This document shows, piece after piece, positions 9,033 to 16,714 of a stretch of 64,000 nt of DNA. Numbering within the stretch: the stretch's first letter is position 1; every line of letters starts with the position of its first letter. This DNA comes from Microlunatus kandeliicorticis (GTDB taxonomy: Bacteria > Actinomycetota > Actinomycetes > Propionibacteriales > Propionibacteriaceae). The DNA is taken from NCBI RefSeq assembly GCF_014137855.1, contig NZ_JACGWT010000004.1:62001-126000 (forward strand). Reading direction: 5' to 3'. The notes beneath the pieces are model-generated. The model saw only the letters and a list, made by a program, of their open reading frames with translations, was not told where the DNA came from and ran no database searches. The position numbers were made by a program, and so were the translations under genes.

Positions 9033-9045
9033 GTGCTTCCGCCGC

Positions 9046-9117
9046 GGGCGATTGGCGCAGTGGTAGCGCGCTTCGTTCACACCGAAGAGGTCACTGGTTC
9101 GAACCCAGTATCGCCCA
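9046..9117 (+). tRNA. tRNA-Val (anticodon CAC), integration target
   Basis: Complete cloverleaf: acceptor GGGCGAT/ATCGCCC, anticodon stem CTTCG/CGAAG around loop TTCACAC (anticodon CAC), T arm GGTTCGAACC and discriminator A. Its last 25 bases plus four more are repeated at 21898-21926, so this is the attachment gene of the element; integration leaves an intact tRNA on the left. Confidence 0.95.
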
Positions 9118-9121
9118 CCCG
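9093..9121 (+). repeat. attL: left 29-bp core repeat inside tRNA-Val(CAC)
   Basis: Starts ACTGGTTCGAACC in the T arm and ends four bases beyond the tRNA. Identical to 21898-21926. The repeat is bounded by differing bases on both sides (C versus G before it, T versus C after it). Confidence 0.93.
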
Positions 9122-9285
9122 TATGTTCCCTAGTCAGAGCAGATTTCTGGCGAGGTGATCCCCCCGACGTGCAGCCCACGTGCAGGAACGATCGAGCGGC
9201 TGCCTTCCGGACGCGAAACGGCCCCGACCGGTGCTGGAACACCAGATCGAGGCCTCACACGACGAACCTGTATCGGAGGACCGTC

Positions 9286-9585
9286 ATGCTGACGGAGAAC
9301 ACTAGCGCCCCTACGGTCACCTACGACCCCCACGACGACCTGACCCACCGCCACCCCGGCTGGACCGTCACCGCGGCCGCCGAAGGCCCCGCAGAGCTCA
9401 TCCTGTGGGCTCGCCGCGAGATCCGCCTCAACCCGCGCGCGACAAGCCACGGCTGCCACCGCCGTCTGCTGGCACACGCGGTCGCCCACGTCGACCTGCA
9501 CCTCGAGGGCCGGCACGATCCGTTCACGGCCGAGGAGGAGCGACAGGCCGACGCGCTGTCCCGGGTCAAGCTCGAGCGCGCGTAG
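9286..9585 (+). CDS. Small ImmA/IrrE-like protein with degenerate HExxH motif
   Basis: 99-residue protein. The segment HRRLLAHAVAHVDLHLEG (about 63-80) followed by EEERQADALSRVKL has the layout of ImmA/IrrE metallopeptidases of actinobacterial phages and islands: an HExxH helix and a downstream acidic residue. Here the motif reads HAVAH, so the catalytic Glu is absent and hydrolysis is doubtful. In active relatives the protease cleaves a repressor; a binding-only role is possible. Start ATG 9286 has GGAGGA at a good distance; the frame opens earlier but that part lacks a ribosome site. First gene of the left plus-strand module. Family call is tentative. Confidence 0.5.
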   Translation: MLTENTSAPTVTYDPHDDLTHRHPGWTVTAAAEGPAELILWARREIRLNPRATSHGCHRRLLAHAVAHVDLHLEGRHDPFTAEEERQADALSRVKLERA

Positions 9586-9595
9586 GGCGGGCAGG

Positions 9596-9811
9596 ATGGC
9601 GGTCGTGCAGTGGTTCACGACGGCCGAGGTGGCCGAGCGCCTGCGAACTACCCGTGAGCAGGTGCAGCTGCTCTGCCAGACCGGGCAGATTGCCTGGCGG
9701 CCGCAGAACCCGTCGGCCCGCCGCCGCATCTACCTCATCTCCGACGAGGCCATCGCCGCGTACGAGGAGGCGACCACCCGGCCCGCGACGATCCGCCCGC
9801 TCCGGCGGTAG
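9596..9811 (+). CDS. Helix-turn-helix protein, excisionase/MerR-like
   Basis: 71-residue DNA-binding protein. FTTAEVAERLRTTREQVQLL (residues 7-26) is a winged helix-turn-helix of the HTH_17 class, and RRRIYLISDEAIAAYEEA provides the usual wing and capping helix. Such proteins act as recombination directionality factors or small repressors. Start ATG 9596, ten bases after the previous stop; a GTG at 9605 is an alternative. It overlaps the next gene by one base (TAG/GTG), so the left module is probably one transcript. This is one of three HTH_17-like proteins in the element. Confidence 0.7.
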   Translation: MAVVQWFTTAEVAERLRTTREQVQLLCQTGQIAWRPQNPSARRRIYLISDEAIAAYEEATTRPATIRPLRR

Positions 9812-10521
9812 TGGGAGTCTGCAAGACTCAGCCGGTGCCGATCCCGATCCCGCCAGAGCTGGGGCGCTCGCCCGTCACCTGCCCGCAATGCGGCACGGTC
9901 GCCGAGCAGGACTGGTTACGGCTGAGTGGCTACTCGGTGCAATCGGGCAACAAGCAGCTTCCCGACTTCACTTGGTGCATCTGTCGGGCCTGCTCGAAGC
10001 CGAGCCTGTGGGAGGTGAATGCCCTCATCTCGGCGGACGATGGTGAGGACGTACTGAAGGTCGGCCGACAGGTGTGGCCGCTTCGTGGCGGGCCGCCACC
10101 CCACGAGGACATGCCGGCAGATGCCCGCCGGCATTACGAGCAGGCGCGCGAGGTCCTGAACGCTTCACCGCAGGCAGCCTCTGCCCTGCTCCGTGTCGCG
10201 ACGGAATCCCTAGTGCTCGAGCTACTCGGGACCTCAGCGAAGTTGAATGACGCGATCGGAGAACTCTTGTCCTCGGGCCGAATCACCCCGAGAGTCCAGC
10301 AGGCTTGTGACGTCCTCCGAGTTACGGGCAATGACGCTCTTCATCCAGGCCAGATCGACGAGGCCGAGGAGGCTGCCGACGCAACGGCTCTATTCTCCCT
10401 GGTGAATCTCATCGTCGAGCAAGCGATCACGGAGCCGAAAACTGTTGCAGCGATGTATGCGGCGCTTCCGGCGACCAAACGCGAGGCCATCGAGAAGCGC
10501 GATCAGCGGAATCACAGCTAA
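9811..10521 (+). CDS. DUF4145-domain protein with N-terminal zinc ribbon
   Basis: 236-residue protein. The N-terminal 65 residues carry two Cys pairs (CPQCG near 24 and CRAC near 58) that can form a zinc ribbon; the C-terminal part (about 110-215) matches the DUF4145 pattern, with SPQAASALLRVATESLVLEL, LNDAIGELLSSGRI and GNDALHPGQ. DUF4145 proteins often occur in mobile and defence-related loci, but their biochemical role is not settled. The gene starts at GTG 9811 on the previous stop. Bases 10200-10500 are clearly less GC-rich than the window, a sign of transfer. Confidence 0.7.
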   Translation: MGVCKTQPVPIPIPPELGRSPVTCPQCGTVAEQDWLRLSGYSVQSGNKQLPDFTWCICRACSKPSLWEVNALISADDGEDVLKVGRQVWPLRGGPPPHEDMPADARRHYEQAREVLNASPQAASALLRVATESLVLELLGTSAKLNDAIGELLSSGRITPRVQQACDVLRVTGNDALHPGQIDEAEEAADATALFSLVNLIVEQAITEPKTVAAMYAALPATKREAIEKRDQRNHS

Positions 10522-10543
10522 CCCTTCGCAATAGCATTTGCTC

Positions 10544-10723
10544 ATGGCCGATCAAACTTGCCCGGCGTGCTACGCACACTTCGACGCCGCGCCAAAGCCA
10601 ATCCCCTCGGAGCCGAAGTCGATCGCGACTTGGGAGGGCGTCATCTCTCGACCACCCGGTCCACCCGAGCGAGGCGAATTGACCTGCCCGAGTTGCGGTT
10701 TGATCTACGAGCAACAGCTCTAG
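10544..10723 (+). CDS. Small zinc-ribbon protein
   Basis: 59-residue protein with two CxxC pairs (CPACY near residue 6 and CPSCG near 48) separated by a Pro-rich linker, a layout for one zinc site. Function unknown. ATG 10544 preferred over TTG 10538; no clear ribosome site, but it follows the DUF4145 gene by 22 bases. Its TAG stop shares the tetramer CTAG with the stop of the convergent HNH gene. Confidence 0.5.
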   Translation: MADQTCPACYAHFDAAPKPIPSEPKSIATWEGVISRPPGPPERGELTCPSCGLIYEQQL

Positions 10724-11061
10724 CGGTGCGCCGCCCGGCCTGCCGCCGAGAGGTTGCAGGAGACGTGCTCCGGCCCGCGAGTGACCGCCCGGTCGTTGTC
10801 GTCGTGGCCCAGATGCCACAGTGTCCCAGGGACGATCGGGCGGCGGCAGTCCGGCCGCCAGCAGAGGACGAGCTCGCCGGCGTCGATCCTGGCCTGCCAG
10901 GACGCCCTGAGCGCCCTGTGTGGCCCTCCGTAGCCGCGTTCGCTGCTGGCGCCGCGTTGGCGGTCCTGCTGACGCGCACACGGGCCGCATAACCCGCCGC
11001 GGGCGCCTGACGCAACCAGCGTCGGGCAGCCTGGCCGGGAGCAGGCTCGCCGGCCAGTCAC
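10720..11061 (-). CDS. HNH endonuclease-like protein
   Basis: 113-residue protein with an N-terminal Cys cluster (CSRPGCP, then CGPC) and a C-terminal beta-beta-alpha-metal region: LCWRPDCRRPI, WHLGHDD near residue 83 and GPEHVSCN near 99. This is the arrangement of small phage HNH proteins, which often lie beside terminase genes and help genome packaging; no terminase is present here. The last metal ligand is an Asn or is lost, so activity is uncertain. Start GTG 11061 overlaps the preceding stop by four bases (GTGA). Last gene of the long minus-strand operon. Confidence 0.75.
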   Translation of the reverse strand: MTGRRACSRPGCPTLVASGARGGLCGPCARQQDRQRGASSERGYGGPHRALRASWQARIDAGELVLCWRPDCRRPIVPGTLWHLGHDDNDRAVTRGPEHVSCNLSAAGRAAHR

Positions 11062-11501
11062 CCTCGTCCGTAGATCCGGTCGACGGTGGGTCGGTCGTCG
11101 AGCGGGCTCATGCCCCAGACACGCCAGGTGCCGTCGTCCAGGCGCACCATGGTCAGCCAGGCGCCTTCTCGAATCTGGGCAGTTCCGAATGCTCGGACGT
11201 TGTGCTCGGTGTTCGCTCGCAGCTTCACCCAGCAGATGTCGGGGTCCGTTGAAGGTTCCGCGTTCAACGCGACGCCGAATCCGTCTGTGAGCCGAGCGAC
11301 GTCGTCCAGATCCCAGTTTGCAGGCTGGTAGGTCAGCTGCTCGGCGGTGCCACGGTCGCCGGTGGGGTCGAGACCACCTAGCCAGAGGGCGGCGACTTGA
11401 ACCGGGATCGTCAGGTCGATGCGGCCATCAGGAAAGAACGCGTTGAGCGCGTCCTGTTCGTTGACGATCTCGAGCGGGTCGGGCATCTCGTTGTCGGTCA
11501 T
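11058..11501 (-). CDS. Hypothetical protein after the tape measure gene
   Basis: 147-residue acidic soluble protein that I do not recognise. It is rich in Asp and Trp (LWLGGLDP, DGTWRVWGMSP) with no signal peptide or membrane segment. It begins four bases after the tape measure stop and overlaps the HNH gene by four bases. In a siphovirus this position would hold a distal tail protein, but the length and composition do not support that. Confidence 0.65.
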   Translation of the reverse strand: MTDNEMPDPLEIVNEQDALNAFFPDGRIDLTIPVQVAALWLGGLDPTGDRGTAEQLTYQPANWDLDDVARLTDGFGVALNAEPSTDPDICWVKLRANTEHNVRAFGTAQIREGAWLTMVRLDDGTWRVWGMSPLDDRPTVDRIYGRG

Positions 11502-11505
11502 GGCT

Positions 11506-14500
11506 TCATCGTCTCCCCATCGCTGACAGCCTGGCCAGCGTTTGCTGGCCGGCGAGTACGGCCGCCGCCTCTGCGGTGAGAGAGGACGGGAAGCTGTTGT
11601 GGAAAGTGTTGTGCTGGTGGTGCTCCTGCACGACTCGCGGCTGCGACCCGGCCATCATCGACGCGAACCGCTGCGGCAGGCGCCGGTTGTTGACGTCGTC
11701 CATGAACCGGGTGCCCCAGAACCGGTGCGCCGCCGCCGACTGCATGAACTCCTCATTGGAGGCGGCGACGAGGATGCTGTCCGAAGTGGTTGAGCCCGGA
11801 CCGTAGATCGGGCCACCCGCGGCCCTGCGGACGGTCGGCTGCGCCACGTTGAGGCCGATGTTGTCCGCCGCCGACTGCAGCGACTTCTGCGCCGAGTCGA
11901 GCGACGACACCAGCGACTTCCCGCCCTGCAGGATCTGCGTCGCGATGTCACCGCCGGCGAGGGTGCCCTGCGACGCGATCTCCTGGACGAGCGGCTCAGA
12001 CAGGCCAGCCTTGCGGAGCTGGTCGAGCTGCTTCTGGAAGGCGGTGATGTCCTTCGCGCCCTGCCGCATCTGGTCGAGCCAGTCGAGGACCCCGCCGGCC
12101 ATCTGCCCGCCGTTGGCGCCGTAGAACGACTCCGACGTCTGCCGGGCCGAGTCGGCGAGCGCCTTCTGCGTCTCGAGCAGCTTCGCCTGCGCGTCCTTGA
12201 GCTTGTCCGTCGCAGCCTTCGACTTCTCGGCGGCCTTGTTGTAGGCGTCCTGCGCGGACTTGCGGGTCTTGTCCCGCGCCTTGACCTTGTCGTTCGCCTT
12301 CTGCAGGTCGGCGGAGTATTCGCGGTCCAGCTTCGCGAGCTTCGCCCGGGCCGCGGTCAGGTCACGGTCGGCCTTCGTGGTGCCCTTGGTGGCTGCGGCC
12401 CGCTTCTGCAGGACCGCGATCCGGTCCTTCTGCCGCTTCTGCTCTTCGGCATGATCAGACCGAAGCTCGTCGCGTGCGTCGACGGCCCGGTTGTAGTCCC
12501 GCTTCGCGGCGTTGTACCGGTCGGTGGGGACGCGGGCGGCCCGGTTGGCGTCCTTCACGGCCTTCGCGGCCAGTGTCATTGCCCGGGCCGCGGCGGAGAT
12601 CTCGCCGAGCGGGTTGCTGCTGGACGTCAGGAGCCGGCGAATGGTCGTGTAGTCGACCTGCCCGCCGGAGGCGTAGCCGACGAGGCCACCGTCGGCGAAG
12701 GCCGGCATGCGGCCGGTGGCATTCATGTACTGCAACCGGTCGACGCCGATGCTCTCCGTCGAGCTGGCCTTGACCACGAACTCCTTGTTCGACAGCAGCG
12801 CCGGGATGCTGTCGGAGGTGGTGGTGCCGGGGCCCTGGATGTAGCCGCCGGTCGCCACCTGAGCCTTCTTGCCGACGCGGCTGATCGTGTTGTTGATCGT
12901 CGTGTGGGTGGTGGTGATGCTGACCGACTTGCTGTGGATCGAGTCGATGAGGTTCTTCGCCGACCGGGCGGCGTCGAGCTGCGCGGAGGTAAGGATCCTC
13001 GGGTTCTTGCCCTTGATGGAGTCGAGGTAGCGCTGCGCGGCCGCCGCGACCGACTTGGTGTTGTCGCCGGTCTTGATCTTCGGGTCGACGTCCTTGATCG
13101 CCCGCATGAAGCCCTGGGCCTCCTTGGAGACCTTCGGCGCGTTCGACTGGGCGTCGATCTTCGGGCTGGCCTTCTTCTTGTCGAGCTTGTTCAGCTCCGC
13201 CAGGGCCGCCTGCGCGCCCTCCTTCTTCCAGACGGCGATGATGCGCGCCTGCTGCTCCTTCGGGAGCTTGGACAGGGAGGTGCTGAACTTCTCGACCTCC
13301 TGCTTCTGGACGGCCAGGCCGAACGCGTCGATCTCCGTGGTCACCTTGGCCGGTACGAGGCCGTAGGAGTCAGCCAGTGCCCGGGCAGCCTTGCCGGTGA
13401 GCCCGGCGTCCTCGGCAGCCTTCACGAACTGGGCCCGCACCGCCTTCGTCGCGCCGACGATCTTCGCGTTGCCGGCTCCCTGCGCGGCCAGCGATGACAC
13501 ATAGGCCTTGCCAGCGGAGGCGAGCCCGTTGAGGGCGTCGATGTTCTCGCGGCCCTTCGCGGTGTTGTCGGAGAGGGCCGTGCCCGCCTTGTTCGTGTAG
13601 TCGGCGTTGGCCTTGAGGGTGGCGCTGGCCTGGTCGATTGAGGCGGCGTAGGCCGAGTGGGCTGAGATCGTCGACTGGTAGGCGTTGCCCTGGTCGAACA
13701 GCGACGAGGCGAGCTGCTGGTTCTGCTCGGCCGTCCGGGCGAGCGGACGCGACAGCGCCTCGAGCGCTTCCCGCGCCGAGGAGAACGCGGTCGTCTGCTC
13801 CCGCTGCGCATCGGTCATGCCGTCGACGGCCGTCGAGTTCGCGATCGCGGCCGGCGTCAGCTTGCCCGCCAGGATCGCCGACACCTGGTCAGCGTTGAAG
13901 CCGGACTCCGATAGGGCAGCGGAGAACTGCTGCACATCGTGTGAGTTGATCTTCCCTGAGGCCCTGAGGAGACGCTGGTAGCCGGTCACGGCGGCGTCGA
14001 GGCTGCCGCCGGACACCATCTTCGCGAGGCTGGTGTCGACGTTCGTGATGGCCTCGCGCTGCTTCTCCAGACCCTGCTGGCCCGGGATCAGCGCCTCACG
14101 GAACGTCTCGTACCCCGCCTGCAGCTTGCCGAGCGAGGTGGTCTGCTGGACGTTGCTGACGGCCAGCGCCTCACCGAGGCTGCTGACCCGGTTGGTGGTC
14201 TGGAACAGCGAGTCGCTGATCGCGTCGGCAGCGTTGGTCTTGCCGATGGTGTCGAGAGTGAGCGCGGTGTCGTCACCGGTCTTTGCCAGCTGCCTGAGGG
14301 CGTCGGTGACCTGGTCAACGGAGGCGACCTTCTGACCCAGGGCGTCGAGCCCTGTGCCGGCCGCCCCGACCGCGACGAGAGCGATCGCGGCAGGGCCGGC
14401 TGCCGAGGCGAGCGCCGTGAGCCTGCCGGCGCTGTTTAGGTCGATCAGCGCCGCTCTTGTGGCGGCGGCGGTGGTCGTGAGCTTGATGAGGGCGCCGACA

Positions 14501-15852
14501 CCGAGACCAGCCGCGGCGACGATGGCCGCGCCCATCAGGGTTGCGTGCTGCGCACCCGCGGGCAGGTAGTTGAACTCATTGACGAGCTCGGTCGCGCCCT
14601 GCGTGAGGTCCCGCAGAGCCTTGGTCCCGCCCGAGCCGGCACCGATCAAAGCGGTCTCAACGGACCCGCGGAAAGTCTCGAGGTCGCCGTTGAGGTTGTC
14701 CATCTTCGTCGACGCAACCTCGGCGGCCGTGCCGAAGTTCGCGAACTCGGCGCCCATGTCCTTTAGGCCAGCGCTGCCAGCCTTCAACAGGATGGGTGCG
14801 ACCCGGATGGCGTCGGAGCCAAAGATCTGGCTGAGCGCCTGGTTGCGGTCTCCCTCCGACAGCCCAGACAGGGCGCCGTTCAGCTCGTCCATCAGAGGAC
14901 CGATGTCCTTGATGTTGCCCGACGCGTCGTAGGCCGAGATGCCGAGCTTGTCGAGCGCCTTCGCCCCGGACCCAACCGGCGCGTACAGCGACTGCAGCAT
15001 CGTCTTGAAGCTCGTGCCGGCGTCGGAGCCGGTGTAGCCCTGCTTCGCGAACAGGGCCAGCGACTCGACGGTCTCGTCGATGCTCAGGCCGTACTGCTTC
15101 GCGACGCCGCCGGACTGACGCAGCGCCATCGCGAGGTCCGACACCTCACCGGAGGCGGTCCCTGCACCCTGGGCGAGCAGGTCCGCAACGTGGGTGACGT
15201 CGGAACCTCGCAGCTGGAACTGGTTCATCGCCGACGCAGCCGTCTCAGCCGCCTCGCCGACCGACTGGTTGCCAGCAGCGGCGAGGTTCAACGCGCCGGC
15301 CAGGCCGCCGCCGAGGACGTCCTTCGCGGACACGCCAGCCTTGAGGAGCTCCTCAACCCCACCAGCTGCGTCCGTTGCCGAGTACTTCGTCGCAGCGCCA
15401 GCCTTGACCGCCTCAGCCCGCAACGCCGACAGGTTCTGCCGGGCATCGGCACCCGTCGACGCGACCCCAGACATCGCCTGGTCGAAATCAGCGGCCGACT
15501 TGACCGCGACACCGAAGCCAGCCGCAGCCGCCAGACCGACCACACTGAAACCGCGGCCGACCTTGTCCAGCGTGTCCCGGTGGGCGGTGACGGTCGAGGT
15601 GATCTTGCCGTACTTCTGCGCCGCGATCAGCTGCTTCTCCGACGCCGCGACCTCTGCCGCCGCGGCTTGGGTCCGGACGGCAGCGCGGACCTTCTCCGCG
15701 TCGGCGGCCTTGAGCGCGGAAGCGGCGTTCGTCTTGTTCGCAGCGTCGGCGACCGCGGCGGTCTTGCGGATTTCGCCCTGCGCCTGCGTCAAGCCGGCCC
15801 GCAACCCGCTGATATCGGCGCGGAGCTTCGCGACAATGGATCTCTCGGCCAT
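11506..15852 (-). CDS. Phage tail tape measure protein
   Basis: 1448-residue protein. Such proteins fill the tail tube and set its length. The N-terminal 80 residues are coiled-coil; residues about 100-440 form the TP901-type core (DFDQAMSGVASTGAD, TKYSATDAAGGVEELLKAG, FKTMLQSLYAP, ALSQIFG); two hydrophobic stretches lie near 470-540; long Lys/Ala coiled-coil follows, with a second one near 1180-1310. A motif GPG(T/S)TTSDSI followed by SN(K/E)EF occurs twice, near 1080 and 1385. Start ATG 15852 has AGGAGG six bases upstream. The frame is intact. No other tail gene flanks it: the usual chaperones, tube and tip genes are missing, which is the oddest feature of the element. Confidence 0.92.
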   Translation of the reverse strand: MAERSIVAKLRADISGLRAGLTQAQGEIRKTAAVADAANKTNAASALKAADAEKVRAAVRTQAAAAEVAASEKQLIAAQKYGKITSTVTAHRDTLDKVGRGFSVVGLAAAAGFGVAVKSAADFDQAMSGVASTGADARQNLSALRAEAVKAGAATKYSATDAAGGVEELLKAGVSAKDVLGGGLAGALNLAAAGNQSVGEAAETAASAMNQFQLRGSDVTHVADLLAQGAGTASGEVSDLAMALRQSGGVAKQYGLSIDETVESLALFAKQGYTGSDAGTSFKTMLQSLYAPVGSGAKALDKLGISAYDASGNIKDIGPLMDELNGALSGLSEGDRNQALSQIFGSDAIRVAPILLKAGSAGLKDMGAEFANFGTAAEVASTKMDNLNGDLETFRGSVETALIGAGSGGTKALRDLTQGATELVNEFNYLPAGAQHATLMGAAIVAAAGLGVGALIKLTTTAAATRAALIDLNSAGRLTALASAAGPAAIALVAVGAAGTGLDALGQKVASVDQVTDALRQLAKTGDDTALTLDTIGKTNAADAISDSLFQTTNRVSSLGEALAVSNVQQTTSLGKLQAGYETFREALIPGQQGLEKQREAITNVDTSLAKMVSGGSLDAAVTGYQRLLRASGKINSHDVQQFSAALSESGFNADQVSAILAGKLTPAAIANSTAVDGMTDAQREQTTAFSSAREALEALSRPLARTAEQNQQLASSLFDQGNAYQSTISAHSAYAASIDQASATLKANADYTNKAGTALSDNTAKGRENIDALNGLASAGKAYVSSLAAQGAGNAKIVGATKAVRAQFVKAAEDAGLTGKAARALADSYGLVPAKVTTEIDAFGLAVQKQEVEKFSTSLSKLPKEQQARIIAVWKKEGAQAALAELNKLDKKKASPKIDAQSNAPKVSKEAQGFMRAIKDVDPKIKTGDNTKSVAAAAQRYLDSIKGKNPRILTSAQLDAARSAKNLIDSIHSKSVSITTTHTTINNTISRVGKKAQVATGGYIQGPGTTTSDSIPALLSNKEFVVKASSTESIGVDRLQYMNATGRMPAFADGGLVGYASGGQVDYTTIRRLLTSSSNPLGEISAAARAMTLAAKAVKDANRAARVPTDRYNAAKRDYNRAVDARDELRSDHAEEQKRQKDRIAVLQKRAAATKGTTKADRDLTAARAKLAKLDREYSADLQKANDKVKARDKTRKSAQDAYNKAAEKSKAATDKLKDAQAKLLETQKALADSARQTSESFYGANGGQMAGGVLDWLDQMRQGAKDITAFQKQLDQLRKAGLSEPLVQEIASQGTLAGGDIATQILQGGKSLVSSLDSAQKSLQSAADNIGLNVAQPTVRRAAGGPIYGPGSTTSDSILVAASNEEFMQSAAAHRFWGTRFMDDVNNRRLPQRFASMMAGSQPRVVQEHHQHNTFHNSFPSSLTAEAAAVLAGQQTLARLSAMGRR

Positions 15853-15956
15853 CAGCGACCTCCTGAATGTTTGAACCCTTCGCGGGGTAGAGCGCCCCCA
15901 CCGGCGGTGACCGTGAGGGGGGTGCTTGGGGCACCGGCCCCATCTCGGGAGGCGGT

Positions 15957-15999
15957 GGCAGCCGACGGAGTGCGGTCCCGCGCGCGTCCGTCGGCTGCC
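15957..15999 (-). repeat. 13-bp perfect inverted repeat upstream of the tape measure gene
   Basis: GGCAGCCGACGGA (15957-15969) pairs with TCCGTCGGCTGCC (15987-15999) across a 17-base loop, in the only long gap (198 bases) of the minus-strand operon. No T-run follows on either strand, so it may be an RNA processing or attenuation hairpin or a protein site rather than a plain terminator. Confidence 0.6.
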
Positions 16000-16050
16000 G
16001 CCTGGTCGCCGGAGCGATGCGGCGACGTCTGTGGGGTGGGAGGCATCGGG

Positions 16051-16434
16051 TTACCAGCTCCCGTTGACCTTGAGGATCTCGCCGCGCTTCTCCTTCTCGT
16101 AGCGTTCGCGCTGCCGCTCGTCCATGCCTGCGACGCGTTGCGCCTCGATGTGCTCGGCGTCCTCGGCCCGCTTGCGCTCGGCTGCTTCGCGTTCACGTCG
16201 GCGTTCCTGCATGACGGCGCTGACGGAGCGCGGGCGATGCTTTTCGCGGTCTGCACGGTCTGCTGCGGCCTTGGCCCGCAGATGCTCGGTCGCGGCCCAT
16301 CGGGCCTCGTGCGCGGCCTGGTCGAGCACCTCGAGCGTGAGCTCGGCCCGCTTGTCTCCACGCTTGGCTGCGGAGCGGAGCCGGTTCCGCTCGAGCAGCG
16401 TGTCCTGGACTGAGTACGGCTCCATGCCGCTCAT
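16051..16434 (-). CDS. Hypothetical charged coiled-coil protein
   Basis: 127-residue highly charged protein, mainly Arg, Glu and Ala; almost the whole length predicts as one long helix (for example ERRREREAAERKRAEDAEH). Unrecognised. The ATG at 16434 overlaps the previous stop by four bases (ATGA); a second Met three residues on is an alternative. A scaffold- or chaperone-like part with the downstream tape measure protein is conceivable but is only position-based inference. Confidence 0.65.
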   Translation of the reverse strand: MSGMEPYSVQDTLLERNRLRSAAKRGDKRAELTLEVLDQAAHEARWAATEHLRAKAAADRADREKHRPRSVSAVMQERRREREAAERKRAEDAEHIEAQRVAGMDERQRERYEKEKRGEILKVNGSW

Positions 16435-16700
16435 GCCGGGTCCGCCAGCTGGGCGTGGACGAGGCCGAGCTGGACCTGCGACGCGTAGCCGTAGTTGCTG
16501 CCGAGGTCGCCGCGGTGGGCTTGGGCCTGGTCGAGCGCCGCCTCCGCGGAGGCGTAGTGGCTGCCAGTGCCGGCCGTCCGGCCGAGGGCGGCGTGGGCGC
16601 TAATCATCAGCCAGTCAGTGCCGGAGGTGATCCGGTTGGGGCGGACGGCGTCAGCGAGGAGCGCTTCGGCGGTTGCGATGTGCTGGGCGGGTGTGGGCAT
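16431..16700 (-). CDS. Small hypothetical protein
   Basis: 89-residue soluble, Ala-rich helical protein, unrecognised. Its pattern (HIATAEALLADA, MISAHAALGRTA, YASAEAALDQAQAH) suggests helix-hairpin pairs like tetratricopeptide repeats. ATG 16700 has AGGAG eight bases upstream and is 14 bases after the previous gene; it overlaps the next gene by four bases. Confidence 0.65.
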   Translation of the reverse strand: MPTPAQHIATAEALLADAVRPNRITSGTDWLMISAHAALGRTAGTGSHYASAEAALDQAQAHRGDLGSNYGYASQVQLGLVHAQLADPA

Positions 16701-16714
16701 CAGGGTCTCCTGAG

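Noticed and set aside
15853-16050. Missed tail-chaperone frameshift gene before the tape measure gene
   Set aside because: The gap has no open frame with a ribosome site and no slippery heptamer; it holds only the inverted repeat.
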